Below, one piece after another: positions 49,937-61,810 of a stretch of 64,000 bases of DNA. The position numbers and the translations under genes are program-made. Every line of letters begins with the position of its first letter. Position 1 is the stretch's first letter. Source of the stretch: Pomacea canaliculata (taxonomy: Eukaryota; Mollusca; Gastropoda; Architaenioglossa; Ampullariidae); the NCBI RefSeq assembly GCF_003073045.1, contig NC_037596.1:27874392-27938391 (forward strand). Reading direction: 5' to 3'. The notes beneath the pieces were generated by a model. It was not told the DNA's origin. It did no database searches and was given only the letters and a program-made list of their open reading frames with translations.

Positions 49937-52430
49937 ATGGCTGTGTGGAGTCTGTGGATACTTTGTAGTCTCGCACTACTCTCTGTAAAGGGCGACTCAG
50001 GTAATAAGCTGTTATATTTATTTGTCGAAATATTAGCTTTACTATAACAACGAAAGACTATAGTGACAAATACACAATAGTGTTTATTTTCTATATCTTT
50101 ATCTAAGGTTCTCTAGAATTACTTAGTTTTTTAATGATAACCTTTAGCCCTGTGTAGATGTAACTAGGTGACTACACAACAAAGGCTTGCGAGAGCTTCA
50201 CGCAAACAATGTATCACTTGGTTGTTAATGCCCTTATTATGATCACACCTTGCTTCCTGCAGTTTCTTCTGAGAGGACACACGAAAGGACAGCAAACGCA
50301 TAGAACGCATTCTCAGTTTTTAGTTTTCAAAACTATCAACCAACCTTAGTCTGGGTCTCTACACCAAGAGTTATATTGATGTTGTTGGTGTATATATTGT
50401 ATGCCATTAGTGACCTAAATGAAATAATAACTATGTATAAGAAGTAGTTGATGTGAGAAGCCATACTTTACAATAACAAATACCACAACAAGTTTCACAT
50501 GAAACAAGTTCTAAATACTAGCTGATTAGCTTTTGAACCTCTTATACTCAGCAGACAGGAGATATCGTATCTGCTCACTCACTTATTTACATGAATACCC
50601 TCTGGATCACATCCAACTACAATTCTCAAAGTGTTATTTCATATCATGATAAAATTGTGGTATATTTTACCTTATAATAAATTAACATAAGCAGTTGTAA
50701 TCAGGATTTTGTTGTTGTGTTTCTTTCTTCCTTCCTTGAAATAGGCCAAGGTCTAATCTATACAAAAGGTTGAGTTCTCTCTATTGCTGTAGGTAACTCT
50801 ACTAGGTAGGTGTTTTTTAAAAGTAAGAGACATGCATCAAAGAATTACATCCGGTACACGGACGTTTCGCCGACGGACGTTTCGCCGCCGGACGTTTCTT
50901 CGCGGGGCACTTCATTTCGGCATTTCACGCGGGACCTTTAGCCGAAGTCAAGCCCCTTAGCTCACACATTTCTCTCGCCATTGTATCAATGTATCAGTGA
51001 ACTCTCTCTCACTATCCCTCTTCATGTGAACCGTTAGCTCACACATTTCTCTCGCCATTGTATCAATGTTTTTTCTCAAAGCTGTTGCGCATAATCTGTG
51101 ACAATCAAAGTGAACTGTCTGTGAAGTCTGTGTGTAAAATTTGTTTGAAATAAAGAATTATTGTGTAATCTAGTAGTTACTTTCATTCTTTGAGAAGTAA
51201 GTAAGCTCTCTCTCTCTGACATAATGCGGCGAAACGCCGGACGGCAAAACGTCGACTCCGAAACGTCCGGCGGCGAAACGTCCGGTCGGCAAAACGTCCG
51301 CACACGTTACATCCACACGATTGTTTTATTTTAATTAATCCCTATCATCCAAGACTACAGATGATAAAGAACAAAAGCGCTCTGCAAGAATTTACACACC
51401 ATAGCCTCTAAACTTCGGTAATCAAAACCAGTATTCTTATTAAATTGACATTGATCGGTAAAAAGTGCAAGCGATTTGTAGGTCTCACACACACACACTA
51501 ATGCACTGGCTTGTCTTTAAGGTGATCTAAGATAGTGGTAGAAAATTACGACAGGTAAATTGAGTTGATGGTACTTATATTAGTAGGAATATATATATAT
51601 ATATATATTATGGATATCTATGGAAATAAGGAATAGGAAACTGATCAAAGAATTAGCATTGCAAAGGAGAAGGAGGGAAGGATGTATATGTGGGGAAGTA
51701 AGAGCTAGAAAGTTTCAAAAAGGATACAATGATTTATAATTTGTATTTAACATGTGGATTATTTTACCACAGAATGTAAATGTTTGTGTTTCAGCTATGT
51801 ATATTCGTGACTGTTCTGATGAAAAAAGAACGATCATAGAGGAAACTAAAGTGACTTTGATTTGCGGCCAATATCAAACCAGGGTAGAATGGTCTTGGTC
51901 TTACTCTAACTGGCCGAGGAATACAATTGGTTACTGCAATGTCACAGGGTGTGGCATATACATCGGACTTAAATTACCAATAACATTATCCAAATTAACT
52001 ACATCCGTCTCAGGGATTTTTGAGAGTCGACTTGACATCAGCGATGTTACAAGACAGCAAAACTATTCTTACCATTGTCGCAATACCGACTCGGGAAAAA
52101 CAGCAACATGTGGATTACGGGTAATCGGTGAGTTGGACTCTAAAAAAATATAGTTGTCAGGCTTTAACTGTCTAATGAGTATGAGTTGTAATATACCTAC
52201 AGTCATTTCCTTTTTTACGTGATTCACAGGACAAAAATTAACGGCCTAGCCGGTCGAGAGTAAGTTGCACAAGAAGTTTTCTTTATACCTATATTAATGT
52301 TTTACTTTGTATGTAATTTGGGACTGACTCAAGGAATGCCTATTCAAAACTGTACGTAGAAGCAATGTTTTTGTAACTAAATCTCATATCATTAAAAAAA
52401 ACGTTGTTATCGAATTTATATCATACGTAC

Positions 52431-52491
<61 letters not shown>

Positions 52492-55400
52492 ATCATCATC
52501 ATCATTATCATCTGTTTTTATTGATTTGCAACAACGTAGCCATGTCGAATTTTCATTCTAATATTAAAATTTAAAAATCAGTCAGTAAACATGCACCATC
52601 AACATCATCATCGTTATCGTCATTGAAAGTGCTTTGCTTGAAATTATATTATCAATAATAATATTATGTCACTGTTGCTTTAACAGCACCTGCTATCATC
52701 GTTGGTGACAACTGCGATGTGCGGGTCTCAGAGTGGCAGATATACGGTTCATGCGCAGTGGAAAGGATGTACGCGTCGGATGGTGTTTATACTTGCATAT
52801 GGCGCGAAGACAATACGAAGGTACTCCAGCCTGAGATTTCCTAAGTTAAATTAATTGAAAATGAATGCATATGGAAAAATATCAATCCCTTTAATCACAC
52901 ACCCTTCCTAATGACAGACTTTCTAATACACAGAGATCAATAACAACAACATGATATTACCGCTCTCTAAGGAAACCATGTCCAAGTATAACTCCTTACA
53001 GATTTTAAAAAATCATGTTAAAGAACACGACTTTTAGAAACTAGACGATCTGATGCAGCTATTCCATACATTGTATAATGTGTCAGTTATAACAAAGCTC
53101 AAGACTGCAACAGAAGCTAAAATAAACAAACTGACCTAACTTTGGAAATTTCGCAGTAAGATCCAATTAAGATGTCAAGCAATCCTGAAGAAATAGAGCA
53201 TTTATACTAATATTTTTTTCTATCTCTTTTGATGCGTGTCTTGATCCATTTAATTTATTGAGTCCTTTGAAACAATAAGATGGATAAAAGGAAGATAATA
53301 TTTGATTATTTAGCAATTAGTCTCCTGTTTCAATATTGCTTCGGTCTTAACGTCCACATTTTTATACATTATGGCAATTTGCATGTTGTCATTATATTGT
53401 CATATCTGTTGAACTCGTTTTATTCAAACACATTGCAGATCCATGAAAGATTTCAAGATACCATAACTTATTATGTCTTGGACTCCAGAATTTACGGAAG
53501 AGGAGTTTGCTCCTTTAGTCAAAATATGCCTGTTGACCAGGGCAGCTACACCTACAGTATGGATATAGATCCTGGTTCCCAGAATATCTTCTATAAAACC
53601 ATAAATATAGGTAAGATGATACGGTTAGCTAATTTAAGATTAAATACCAGATATTTTAAATACTTTTAATCACTCTTTCTACCTTACAAAAATACCCATT
53701 TAAAGTACAAATACAATCTATTTTGAATAATGTTTTCAAGAATTGATTGTCTCCCAACTCCTTAGATAATTCTACATAAAATATAAACACACACGTCACG
53801 TCATAAAAGGACTTAGCATAAGTACATAAAATTGAAGGTTTGTACTTGTGTCTATTTACATTATTATATGTATTTTCTGTCATAAATATTACAACTAGTT
53901 ACTTATTCATATCCTCACTCAAAACAGAAATAAATTAACAAAATTCAGTATGATATCATTTCATTACTTCTTTTTTAATAAGCAGTTATTCAAATTAAAT
54001 TTTTTGGTTTTATAATTCAATACAATAATCAAGTTCTCGTCTGTAGTAAGAGACTTTAAGGTTAAAAATCAGTTCCGTATGATATCGTCTAAAAATAACT
54101 CTAAGCTGCTAATTAAAAACTTCTTTTCTCGTATCCTGTTTAAGAGTTGTATTATGATAGAGGTTTTATAATACTATAATGCTATAATTACCAGCCTCCT
54201 TCTCCAGCTGCCTTTGTATTCTCTACAAGGTTTTCTTATTATACTCTTATCACTGTTTTGGACCATTTACTTTTATTTCTCCTTTCCGTTATTTATGACC
54301 ATCCTGTTTTCTTTCAGTACCGCCCCGTTTCTGAAATCTTGCTTGTTTTGTAATAGATTATCCTAGATAACTTTTTTCGCTAAGAAGTTGTTGTTCAAGC
54401 AAAATCTTTACAGAAATTAAAATAGCTTAATTTATAATTAGCTATTAAACACATGATATTAATATTTTAAAGAGTTTACAATTTACATATATATATATGT
54501 GTGTCCAGTTCCTCCTGGTGAACCTAGCCACGACTGTCCAGAAACTGTTTTTGTGGGATCCAATGTCAGCTGCAAATGTACGTCTTCAAATCCAGGAACT
54601 CCACCTGCCGAATTTGCTTGGGATGGAAGTGGTACTGATACATTATTTCTCCAAGATATTCGGCCCGAAAATACCACCATCAACTATTCATGTCGGCTGA
54701 TATGGGGTCCTAACGGATATATCAACCGCACAATTGTTTACACTTTGCGAATAGCAGGTAAGTATATCTTGAGTCTGTTATAAAGCTTCTTTGGTCTATC
54801 TTTTTCAGTGCATGAATCGTATATGTGTAAAGGAGTGAAAAACAGTTATTGCATGGCTTTGTCAGTTGGTGTTCGAGGAACATAGGAAGCATCATTTTGT
54901 CTGTTACACTCTTATTAGTCGATAGAGCAGTGTGAAGTTAAGTAATAAAGTCTTCTCCTTAAACTTGCAATACCAGACCTCTGTAGACAATGATTGACTT
55001 TTGTATTATCCTTGTAAGTGACATACCTCAAGAACAAGAGTAAGGAGAAGGTTGATGTTTATAATAAGAGAAGGTGATTGTGCTTTTGTCCTGTAAAATT
55101 CCGTTTCTATATCGATGATGGATATATAATTTAAAAACATTTAATAGTATTAGATCGGTTAATATTTGTAACATGTTACATTCTAAATTAATCAGATACT
55201 ACCACACAATGTAAAATAATATGTTTTTGTTTGTAATATTTACATTCAGAAAACGAAAGAGAAAAGAACGCTAAAGGAGGCATCATTGGTGGCTGTGTGG
55301 CAGCTGTTTTCATTCTAGCTATCATCGGAATTGTCATCGCTGTTTACATCGTTAAAAGGCGGAAAGGTTTGAATTTGATATTCTTGCTGACAATTTTTTT

Positions 55401-57075
55401 ATAAAATGCCAAAGCTCCATCATTCCAACCGTCAAAATCTCTGTCTCCATTTCTTTTAATCTATAAACAATAGTGCTTTTATTTATTGCACTAAAAATAA
55501 GATTTTTTAAAAATAATCTATCCGGATGTCTTCTTTTTAAGTTGCTTTTGTCTCTTTGTAATCTTCCACTAAATACAATATACAATTTGTTTTAAAAATG
55601 CACTATTAAAAGAAGTTTGTCGTTTGACGAACTAAAAATTTTACTGCGAAATTTAGCAAATCGTTTTTCAAACACTTTTCTCCCGGAATGTACTACTTGT
55701 CATTTGGTCGTTGAAAGCTGCGGTATGATTCTACTCCCTTCCGGAATGTTTAACATCTCCATGAAACATGACTTTCCTAGTCAGGCGAGTTACCTTTCTG
55801 TTAATTAAATATAAACAATAAGTGTACCATCCTTAGTGTCAGCACATTTAAGACAGTTAATAATATGATTGTTTTTTAGTAATAATTTTTGCATTGCAAT
55901 AACTTTATTCAGACATTTTTTATACTATATGTGTGTGAAAATGCCTGCGTGCATGTTAATGTTTCCAATATCCTCGTATGTCTATAGTTCAAAATATATG
56001 TTACATGCGGCAGAAATCTTCTACAAAATTATTTAAAATATTCGGGCTATAATTTTTTAATGAAGCCTCACCAATAAAACTTAAAGTGTAGTGTTTTATA
56101 TGCATGTAGTATTTTCTCCTTTTGCTACAAGATATTACAAATGAAGTGTCTGTTTCTAAATTAATTTGATAAGATGGTTAGGTTTTATAAATACAACTTT
56201 AACATATATTAATATAAACTGTATAAGCTATTGGAATTTTGTAAGCTCTCAGCTTACTACAGCTTGCTGTCGATTTGCAGGAAAGTGTGGAAGAGGAAAC
56301 ATTAACCTGAGATTTTGGCAATGTCTCTGCAAATTCTTTCATCGAAAGAAGCCACCAGCTACGCCCTATGCAGTGGTCAACAAGCCCAAGCCACAGATTC
56401 CCATCAGGCGCCAGGCGGCTTCGTCCGGCGACCTCTACACCGTCGCTATGACAACGACATCTAGTGACCTCAATGGCGAATATGTAACAATCTGTGAAAC
56501 TAAGGAGGATGCAGTTTCTGAAATAAACAGTGAAGGAAATAACCTGGCGAGCCAGGGCGAGCAGGAAACGACAGAATGGAGGACTGCAGTCGCGCCGGCA
56601 ATGAAATCCAAACCAATGACACCAGGAACAAGAAATATCAGGGAAATACCAGGTAAAAGTAATGAAACCATCCACCAATTTTAAACATCATGTTTTAGTG
56701 CCCTTGTAGGTAACAAGACAAGTAAATAGTATTAAATTGTTAATTAATCATCCAACTTGGCAGTCAAAGCTGTAATATATAAATATCAAAAGAATTTAGA
56801 TACAAAGAAATGATTTAAAGACCTTTTTGTAAGTTGTAATAAGCGAATTATTAAGTAAAACGTGTTTCTATACAAAAATATACTTACCTTATTTAGTTGG
56901 ATAATAAAGGACTGTAAAATTGAAATAGGAGATCGATAAAGATTTTGTTTGTCGTTTCAATGGTTAGGCTACATGAATGTCACTGAAGTACCGACTGATT
57001 CTGGTTTGGGTGTCTACCACGTGGTTCCCAGTGCTGTAACGCCTACAGGATTAAAGCCAGAAATATTGGTAAGAG

Positions 57076-57134
<59 letters not shown>

Positions 57135-57365
57135 ATCATCATCATCATCTTTTATTATGGGCTATTTGATAGTGCAGTATTGTTTACTAGACGCTGTAGC
57201 TATTTTTTCTAAGGTATGTATATATTACCAATAAATTGCATGTTTAAACAGAACAATCATGAAGCAGGGATTTCAGAAGAGGAGTACCATGCCCTACACT
57301 TTGAAGAGGATCGGACTGCACAGGAGGACCAAGCTTCTACCTACCACCATCTGCAACATGAATAA
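49937..57365 (+). CDS. Ig-like receptor gene E (three Ig-like domains, YMNV/YHHL tail)
   Basis: Nine exons: 49937-50000, 51795-52127, 52687-52820, 53439-53610, 54509-54757, 55250-55366, 56281-56652, 56968-57068, 57252-57365 (551 aa). It is the duplicate of gene C with the same exon plan and phases. Signal peptide MAVWSLWILCSLALLS. Domain 1 has LICGQY, VEWSWSY and SYHCRNT but is only about two-thirds identical to that of C. Domain 3 is about 84% identical. The membrane exon differs by one residue and the YMNV and YHAL/YHHL exons are almost unchanged. Tail tyrosines are TPYAVV, DLYTVA, GEYVTI, GYMNVT, GVYHVV, EEYHAL and STYHHL; the IYEIN tyrosine of C is VSEIN here. Intron 1 carries a DNA transposon (50853-51306). 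AATAAA overlaps the stop and recurs near 57998. A second tail set follows at 58427-58989. Confidence 0.9.
50853..51306. mobile_element. Miniature DNA transposon with CGGACGTTT ends, in intron 1 of gene E
   Basis: A 454-bp element flanked by an exact 8-bp target duplication TTACATCC (50845-50852 and 51307-51314). The ends are inverted repeats of about 40 bp made of repeated CGGACGTTTCGCCG-type units. The corresponding intron of gene C (near 26900) lacks the insert. The 8-bp duplication fits the hAT group among others. There is no transposase frame. An internal unit (AGCTCACACATTTCTCTCGC) occurs twice. Confidence 0.85.
52433..52512. repeat. CAT/ATC trinucleotide repeat
   Basis: About 24 copies of CAT in the intron between exons 2 and 3 of gene E, with one interruption. 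Confidence 0.95.
57077..57150. repeat. ATC trinucleotide repeat, tail intron of gene E
   Basis: About 24 copies between the two short tail exons. Gene C has only about 7 copies at the same place (32626-32645), so the run expanded after duplication. The polyhistidine frame through it is intronic. Confidence 0.95.
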
Positions 57366-58426
57366 AGTATAAAAACTGTATTTAACACTACAGTGGAAAC
57401 ATTTACTTTAATAACAAATATTCTGAATGAGTGTAAAGTGTATTTTTATAAAACTGATTTAAGCAATAGATTGATGGCAGTTGATTTACCCACAAACAAC
57501 TTTTGATATGCAATGTAGTAACCGAGCGAAAAAAAAATACAGGGAACAACGCTCTAGGCTAATTTAAAGTATGTTTTTCTTAAAGTTTACTGCTTCTGAC
57601 AATTATCAAAAGTTAAGTTTATGTGTTATATGTAAACTTAAATATATACTATATCTATATATATATATATAACTAATATCTTTCACCGTACAGGTAATTT
57701 TATCTAGTGTGTGGAAATTTTATTTTTTTTAAAGTTTAACATATGCATGTCAATATTATAACATTAAATGTTGTCCTTTCTTTGAATACTGTTACTCATC
57801 TCTTTTTTTGCAGTATTTAATGCCTGTGAAGTTTTTAAAATCATAATAAAAGATTGTGACAAAAGATTTTCATTTATATTGAATGTTTGAGCTGTATGAG
57901 TATTTTTGTTGAGCCAACTGTCAGTTTTTCTTGTTTGTACCTTACCTGGAAATTCATAAAATACTGATTGTGATGTTGGTTTTAAGTAAAAGCAAATAAA
58001 ATAATGACATCTCTTCAGCCTTTGTGTTATTTTTTAATTTGATTTTGGTCCTGTTGTATGTTCTTCGAATTACTACATTTAAAACAAGTAATTTGTTCCC
58101 TATTTTATTATATTATAGTTATCTACTCCTCCTAGCATCTTTTTTGTTTTTAATTTTTTTTTTCTTTTTCTTCATTTGATTTTTACTGTTTAATTATTTT
58201 ACAGAAGTAGGAATGTTTTTAACTATTTTTATAAATAGTTATTTATAGGACTAATAGTCGGACAAAAACACATTTGTCATTACTAAACAAAAAGCACTCG
58301 TAATGCTGACAAACATTTTACAAAGCTCTGTTTTAATGGTCGCATATTTTCTACACAAGGAACATATTTCTGCCTGGCGTATCGTCCCGTATGACTATAA
58401 AAACAAGGATTTCTTTATAATTGTAG

Positions 58427-58989
58427 CTCCATTGTACGACACAGCCAGACGACCTGCCAACAACGAACACAGTTATGATGATCTCACCCAGAAATCAGGT
58501 GACACACCCCATTCGCCAGGTACATTAGGTGACGTATCATCAAAGCTACAGTGTGTTTATTACACCTAGCATACACTATTATTTTATTTTTTGTATTCAA
58601 GTTTGTTTTCCAGTAAAACGCATATTTTATTATTATATTATATTCGTAATTTCTTGTACACAAATCATAACCGTACTGTTTTTTAACGATCTCTATCTAC
58701 TGAATCAGAAATTAGGGATGGCATGATTACAAAGGACGAACATCGCTACGAGGAAGTGATTCTGGAAAGTCCAAGTGCAACACAACCTACAGGTATAAGT
58801 AATATCATCAAAAAATAATCTTTACAAACCTTTTGTGCAACACTGCAAATCTATTGACTTTAAATTTTGTTAGCTTTCGTGAGTTTTTACCTTTATCTTT
58901 TGGAAACTTTTATATTATTTTTTTTTCTATTTTTTCTAGTTGCAATATTTGCTGTGCCGAGGACGTCTCAGACTGTTTCAAGTCCTTAA
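58427..58989 (+). CDS. Alternative tail cassette of gene E (three exons)
   Basis: Exons 58427-58519, 58709-58792 and 58940-58989, phase 1 throughout, ending in TAA. They read APLYDTARRPANNEHSYDDL, then HRYEEVILESP, then AVPRTSQTVSSP. Joined to the exon ending at 56652 they give a 555-aa receptor. Differences from the gene C cassette include CYEEV to RYEEV, with the tyrosine kept. AATAAA is near 59080. Confidence 0.75.
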
Positions 58990-59470
58990 AAGCTTACACA
59001 CTGCGGTGGAAATTAAAATTGGCTGTGCTTGAAAGTCATTTTGAAAAATGGTGCTGGACGAAAATGAGTACAATATGAATAATAAAAAGTTTGTTTTCCA
59101 TTTGCTGGTGATGAACATAGACTTGTTCCAGTCACAATATTTCTAAAAGTAAAAGGTTTTTTTACGATGAAAGTACTGTAACAGAATAATATTGTTACTA
59201 TATTAAATCTTTATTGTGACTTTTTGGTTGTTTTGTTAAAAGGCTTTTTTAACGTTTGAAATTTATTTACAGACATACATGTTCACTACAAAGCTGGTAG
59301 CATTAACTTTTTAAACAGTTTTGAAACTATTTTAGAACCAAAAAGATTGTCTTTCTTTCCTTTCCAGATGTCTGACTCCTTATTTTGCTCTTTCTCTATT
59401 TCTCTTGCAAAGTACGAAGTGGGCCACTTAACAGAATATTCCTTCCTATAAAACGCTCGGACGAGGCTTT

Positions 59471-59583
59471 GTTTGTTTGTTTGTTTGTTTGTTTGTTTGT
59501 GTTTTATGCCATACTAGCAACTATGGCTATATCACGGCCTTCTTTTATGTGACCCACCCTGTGGTTTACATTTATCACAATTC
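59471..59583. repeat. TTTG run with candidate SINE-like fragment
   Basis: Seven or so TTTG copies followed by TTTTATGCCATACTAGCAAC and CTATATCACGGC, which resembles the tail half of widespread molluscan SINEs (TTTTACGCCG..., ...CTATATGGCGG). The gene C duplicate has GGTT repeats at this place instead. The family assignment is from memory of general SINE appearance and is weak. Confidence 0.35.
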
Positions 59584-59864
59584 TGTCTTCAATGATGTTT
59601 ATGTAAACACCGGTTGCATTTAAGAACCTATGAAATCCTCAGACGTTCTTGACATGTCATGACTGTCAAACGTTCCATGCAATAAAGGTCTGGAGGTCTT
59701 TTGTGCAAATGTCGCTCTTTTTTCTCACTGTCTCCATTCTTTCCGCTTTACTTTTATTTAGATGTCAGTGTATGTGTGTGTGTGTGTTAGAAATGTTAGG
59801 AAAAAGGTTTAGGAAAAATGATCTACGGACTTTACTTAAGATGTAAATCGCCTCCCACAGTGGC

Positions 59865-60200
59865 AACCAGCACAAATAAAAAAAGAATGCAGTGACACAC
59901 CACATGACATATTGTCATCTCAAGCTACACACTATTGGCAGAATACCCGGACCAGGATTTGACCTAACACTGCACAAACCTAAATAAACAAACTATTTTT
60001 ACTTGGTCTAAACTCCTCCTTAAGCTCCTCCCTGCCAGTAGTTAACCAGGTTGCTTTAACGTCTTCAACTATCTCTTGTCTTTCCCTCTCTGTGTCTTTT
60101 CTCTTTTGTTTAATTATCTTTGTTTATATATAAATAGTTAACGTATTAAAAAGCGTCTTAAGATTTGTCATTTCTTTGTGAACAAATATTTATTGACCAA
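59865..60200. repeat. Dispersed intergenic block, copy 3
   Basis: Long match to 23665-24020, including TTGACCTAAC, TAACCAGGTTGCTTTAACG and TTTATTGACCAACTGACC. Confidence 0.65.
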
Positions 60201-61029
60201 CTGACCTTTAACATAGGATTCTTTAAGCGGTAAAAAAAAGTATTTCGATGTTTTATAAAATTAGATCTTTTTTACAAGAGAAAAAAAAACTAAATACCAC
60301 AGAGACTGCCACTTAAGTACAACGCCCTCATCGTAAGCAAATACACACTTAATGTTTAAGCAGCTCCGAGACACACTTTCGCGCGCGCAGACATACACAA
60401 AGATAACACAGAGATGAAAATTGGGTCAGTATGGTCACGAGCACACGCACGCATGTGTGTTTTGTACTTGCATGTGGGATATAATTTTTATTTTTTTTTA
60501 AATTAAGCTACACCTGAGTACCCATGTATTTTCAAACACATTTTTCTTATCCTGTCTATTTGCTTGTGTGCATGAAGGTGTTTCTGTCAAGATAATATCT
60601 TTCTCCCGATGAGGGGACAAAGAGACAGGAGTCAACAGACAATAGCAAGCGGAGAGCATTACAATTTTCCTGAAAAAAGATAAGGCCCCGTACACAAGCG
60701 AAATCAGACACTCATCCACTTCCCCAACAACCTTTGTTATCTCAACCTGCACACTGTCCCCTCTACTCAGCAGTGAAATGTGAACACCCGGAATAGGATT
60801 AGATAACATCCTCTTGAGTTCAGTTGCCTTCATTTTCCTGTAATTAGTATTACCTACTTTTTGTAAAGATTTAAAATTTGCCTGAATATTTTTACTCCCT
60901 TTCTTTAATTTTAACGATAAAGGGAAATAATATTTTAGCAAAAATAATTTAAGTTTTTGTTAATGTAAACTATTGCTGCTCATATCACTGTTAGTAAAAC
61001 TAACACTAACTTAATGCACTGTTCCTATT

Positions 61030-61138
61030 TTACTTCTAACTGTGTGTTAAATGTCTGTATGGGTATGTGAGCAAAGACAAATTTCTGTCCTCCTGGGCAG
61101 ACAATAAAGTCTGTTTTGATTTGATTTTGATTTGATTT
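61030..61138 (+). mobile_element. LINE 3' tail insertion
   Basis: About 109 bp present here but absent from the duplicate near 35900, where the flanks CCTATT and AATATTGTTCAG are joined. It ends with a small hairpin-like GTCCTCCTGGGCAGAC, then AATAAAGTC and a short TTTGA tandem tail, the typical end of a 5'-truncated L2/CR1-type LINE or a SINE using such a tail. The clade is inferred. Confidence 0.6.
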
Positions 61139-61610
61139 AATATTGTTCAGCTGGTATACATTCAAAGGGAAGGAACTCTGTTCGATTAACATAGAGGGTA
61201 AGACACGGGTGGTCGATCTTGTTCAATAAGAAAACTTTGTATTTTTGTATAAAACATCTTTAGTTCTTGCACAACGCTTCATTTTAGAATAAGGTCAGAC
61301 GATAGACAGAGATATGAGAGCTTTATTGTGTAAATAAGAATGACAATAAACACAAAAAGCACTTGCTAGCTTGCACACATTCTTACTCTCAATAGAAGAA
61401 TTACAGGCTAGTGCATCAAAAAGGTTTAGCGCATAATAGTCTAAATTATATATTATTTCGCTAGATATAAATTGTCATCAGCTATTTATATGCTCTATGT
61501 AATTTATATGTTTAAAATGTTGTCAGTACGGCGCGAAATATCACACTGCCAGTGGCGAACTACAAGAGCGCAAAAGGACGACACACAAATGTGTTGTTGT
61601 CGGTATTATC

Positions 61611-61696
61611 CTCACGAGACATTTTAAATAGAACAGGGAAGTGATTTTTCAGTCCTCTCCACAATGTGTCAACACCGCCTGGAGAAAGAGGTCGCA
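61611..61696 (+). promoter_or_regulatory. Conserved upstream block, gene F
   Basis: CTCACGAGACATTTTAAATAG with GGGAAGTGATTT, CAGTCCT and AGAGGTCGCAC; the TATA-like element is about 188 bp before the ATG. Confidence 0.55.
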
Positions 61697-61810
61697 CGTA
61701 CAGACAGTATTGTTGTTTGTGTGGACTTGATGTCCCTCCCCGTATCTGCTCAGGTTGTTTGTTAGTTGTGCTGTCAACACTCCCACCTCTCTCAAACAGT
61801 GAGATAAGTG

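Larger units (their letters stand above)
58990..61610. other. Intergenic region between gene E and gene F
   Basis: Closely similar to 34452-36372 but with three extra pieces: a TTTG run plus candidate SINE piece (59471-59583), about 640 bp retained at 60020-60660, and a LINE tail (61030-61138). A minus-strand frame of 147 codons at 60498-60941 has no splice or family support. Confidence 0.5.

Noticed and set aside
56949-57212. Frame with a run of about 19 histidines after the YMNV exon
   Set aside because: The exon has a good donor at 57069 and the histidines are the ATC microsatellite in the intron.
60498-60941. 147-codon minus-strand frame downstream of gene E, partly repeated at 35477-35677
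   Set aside because: Similarity between copies is explained by recent duplication; there is no splice context, family resemblance or codon-position bias that I could see.
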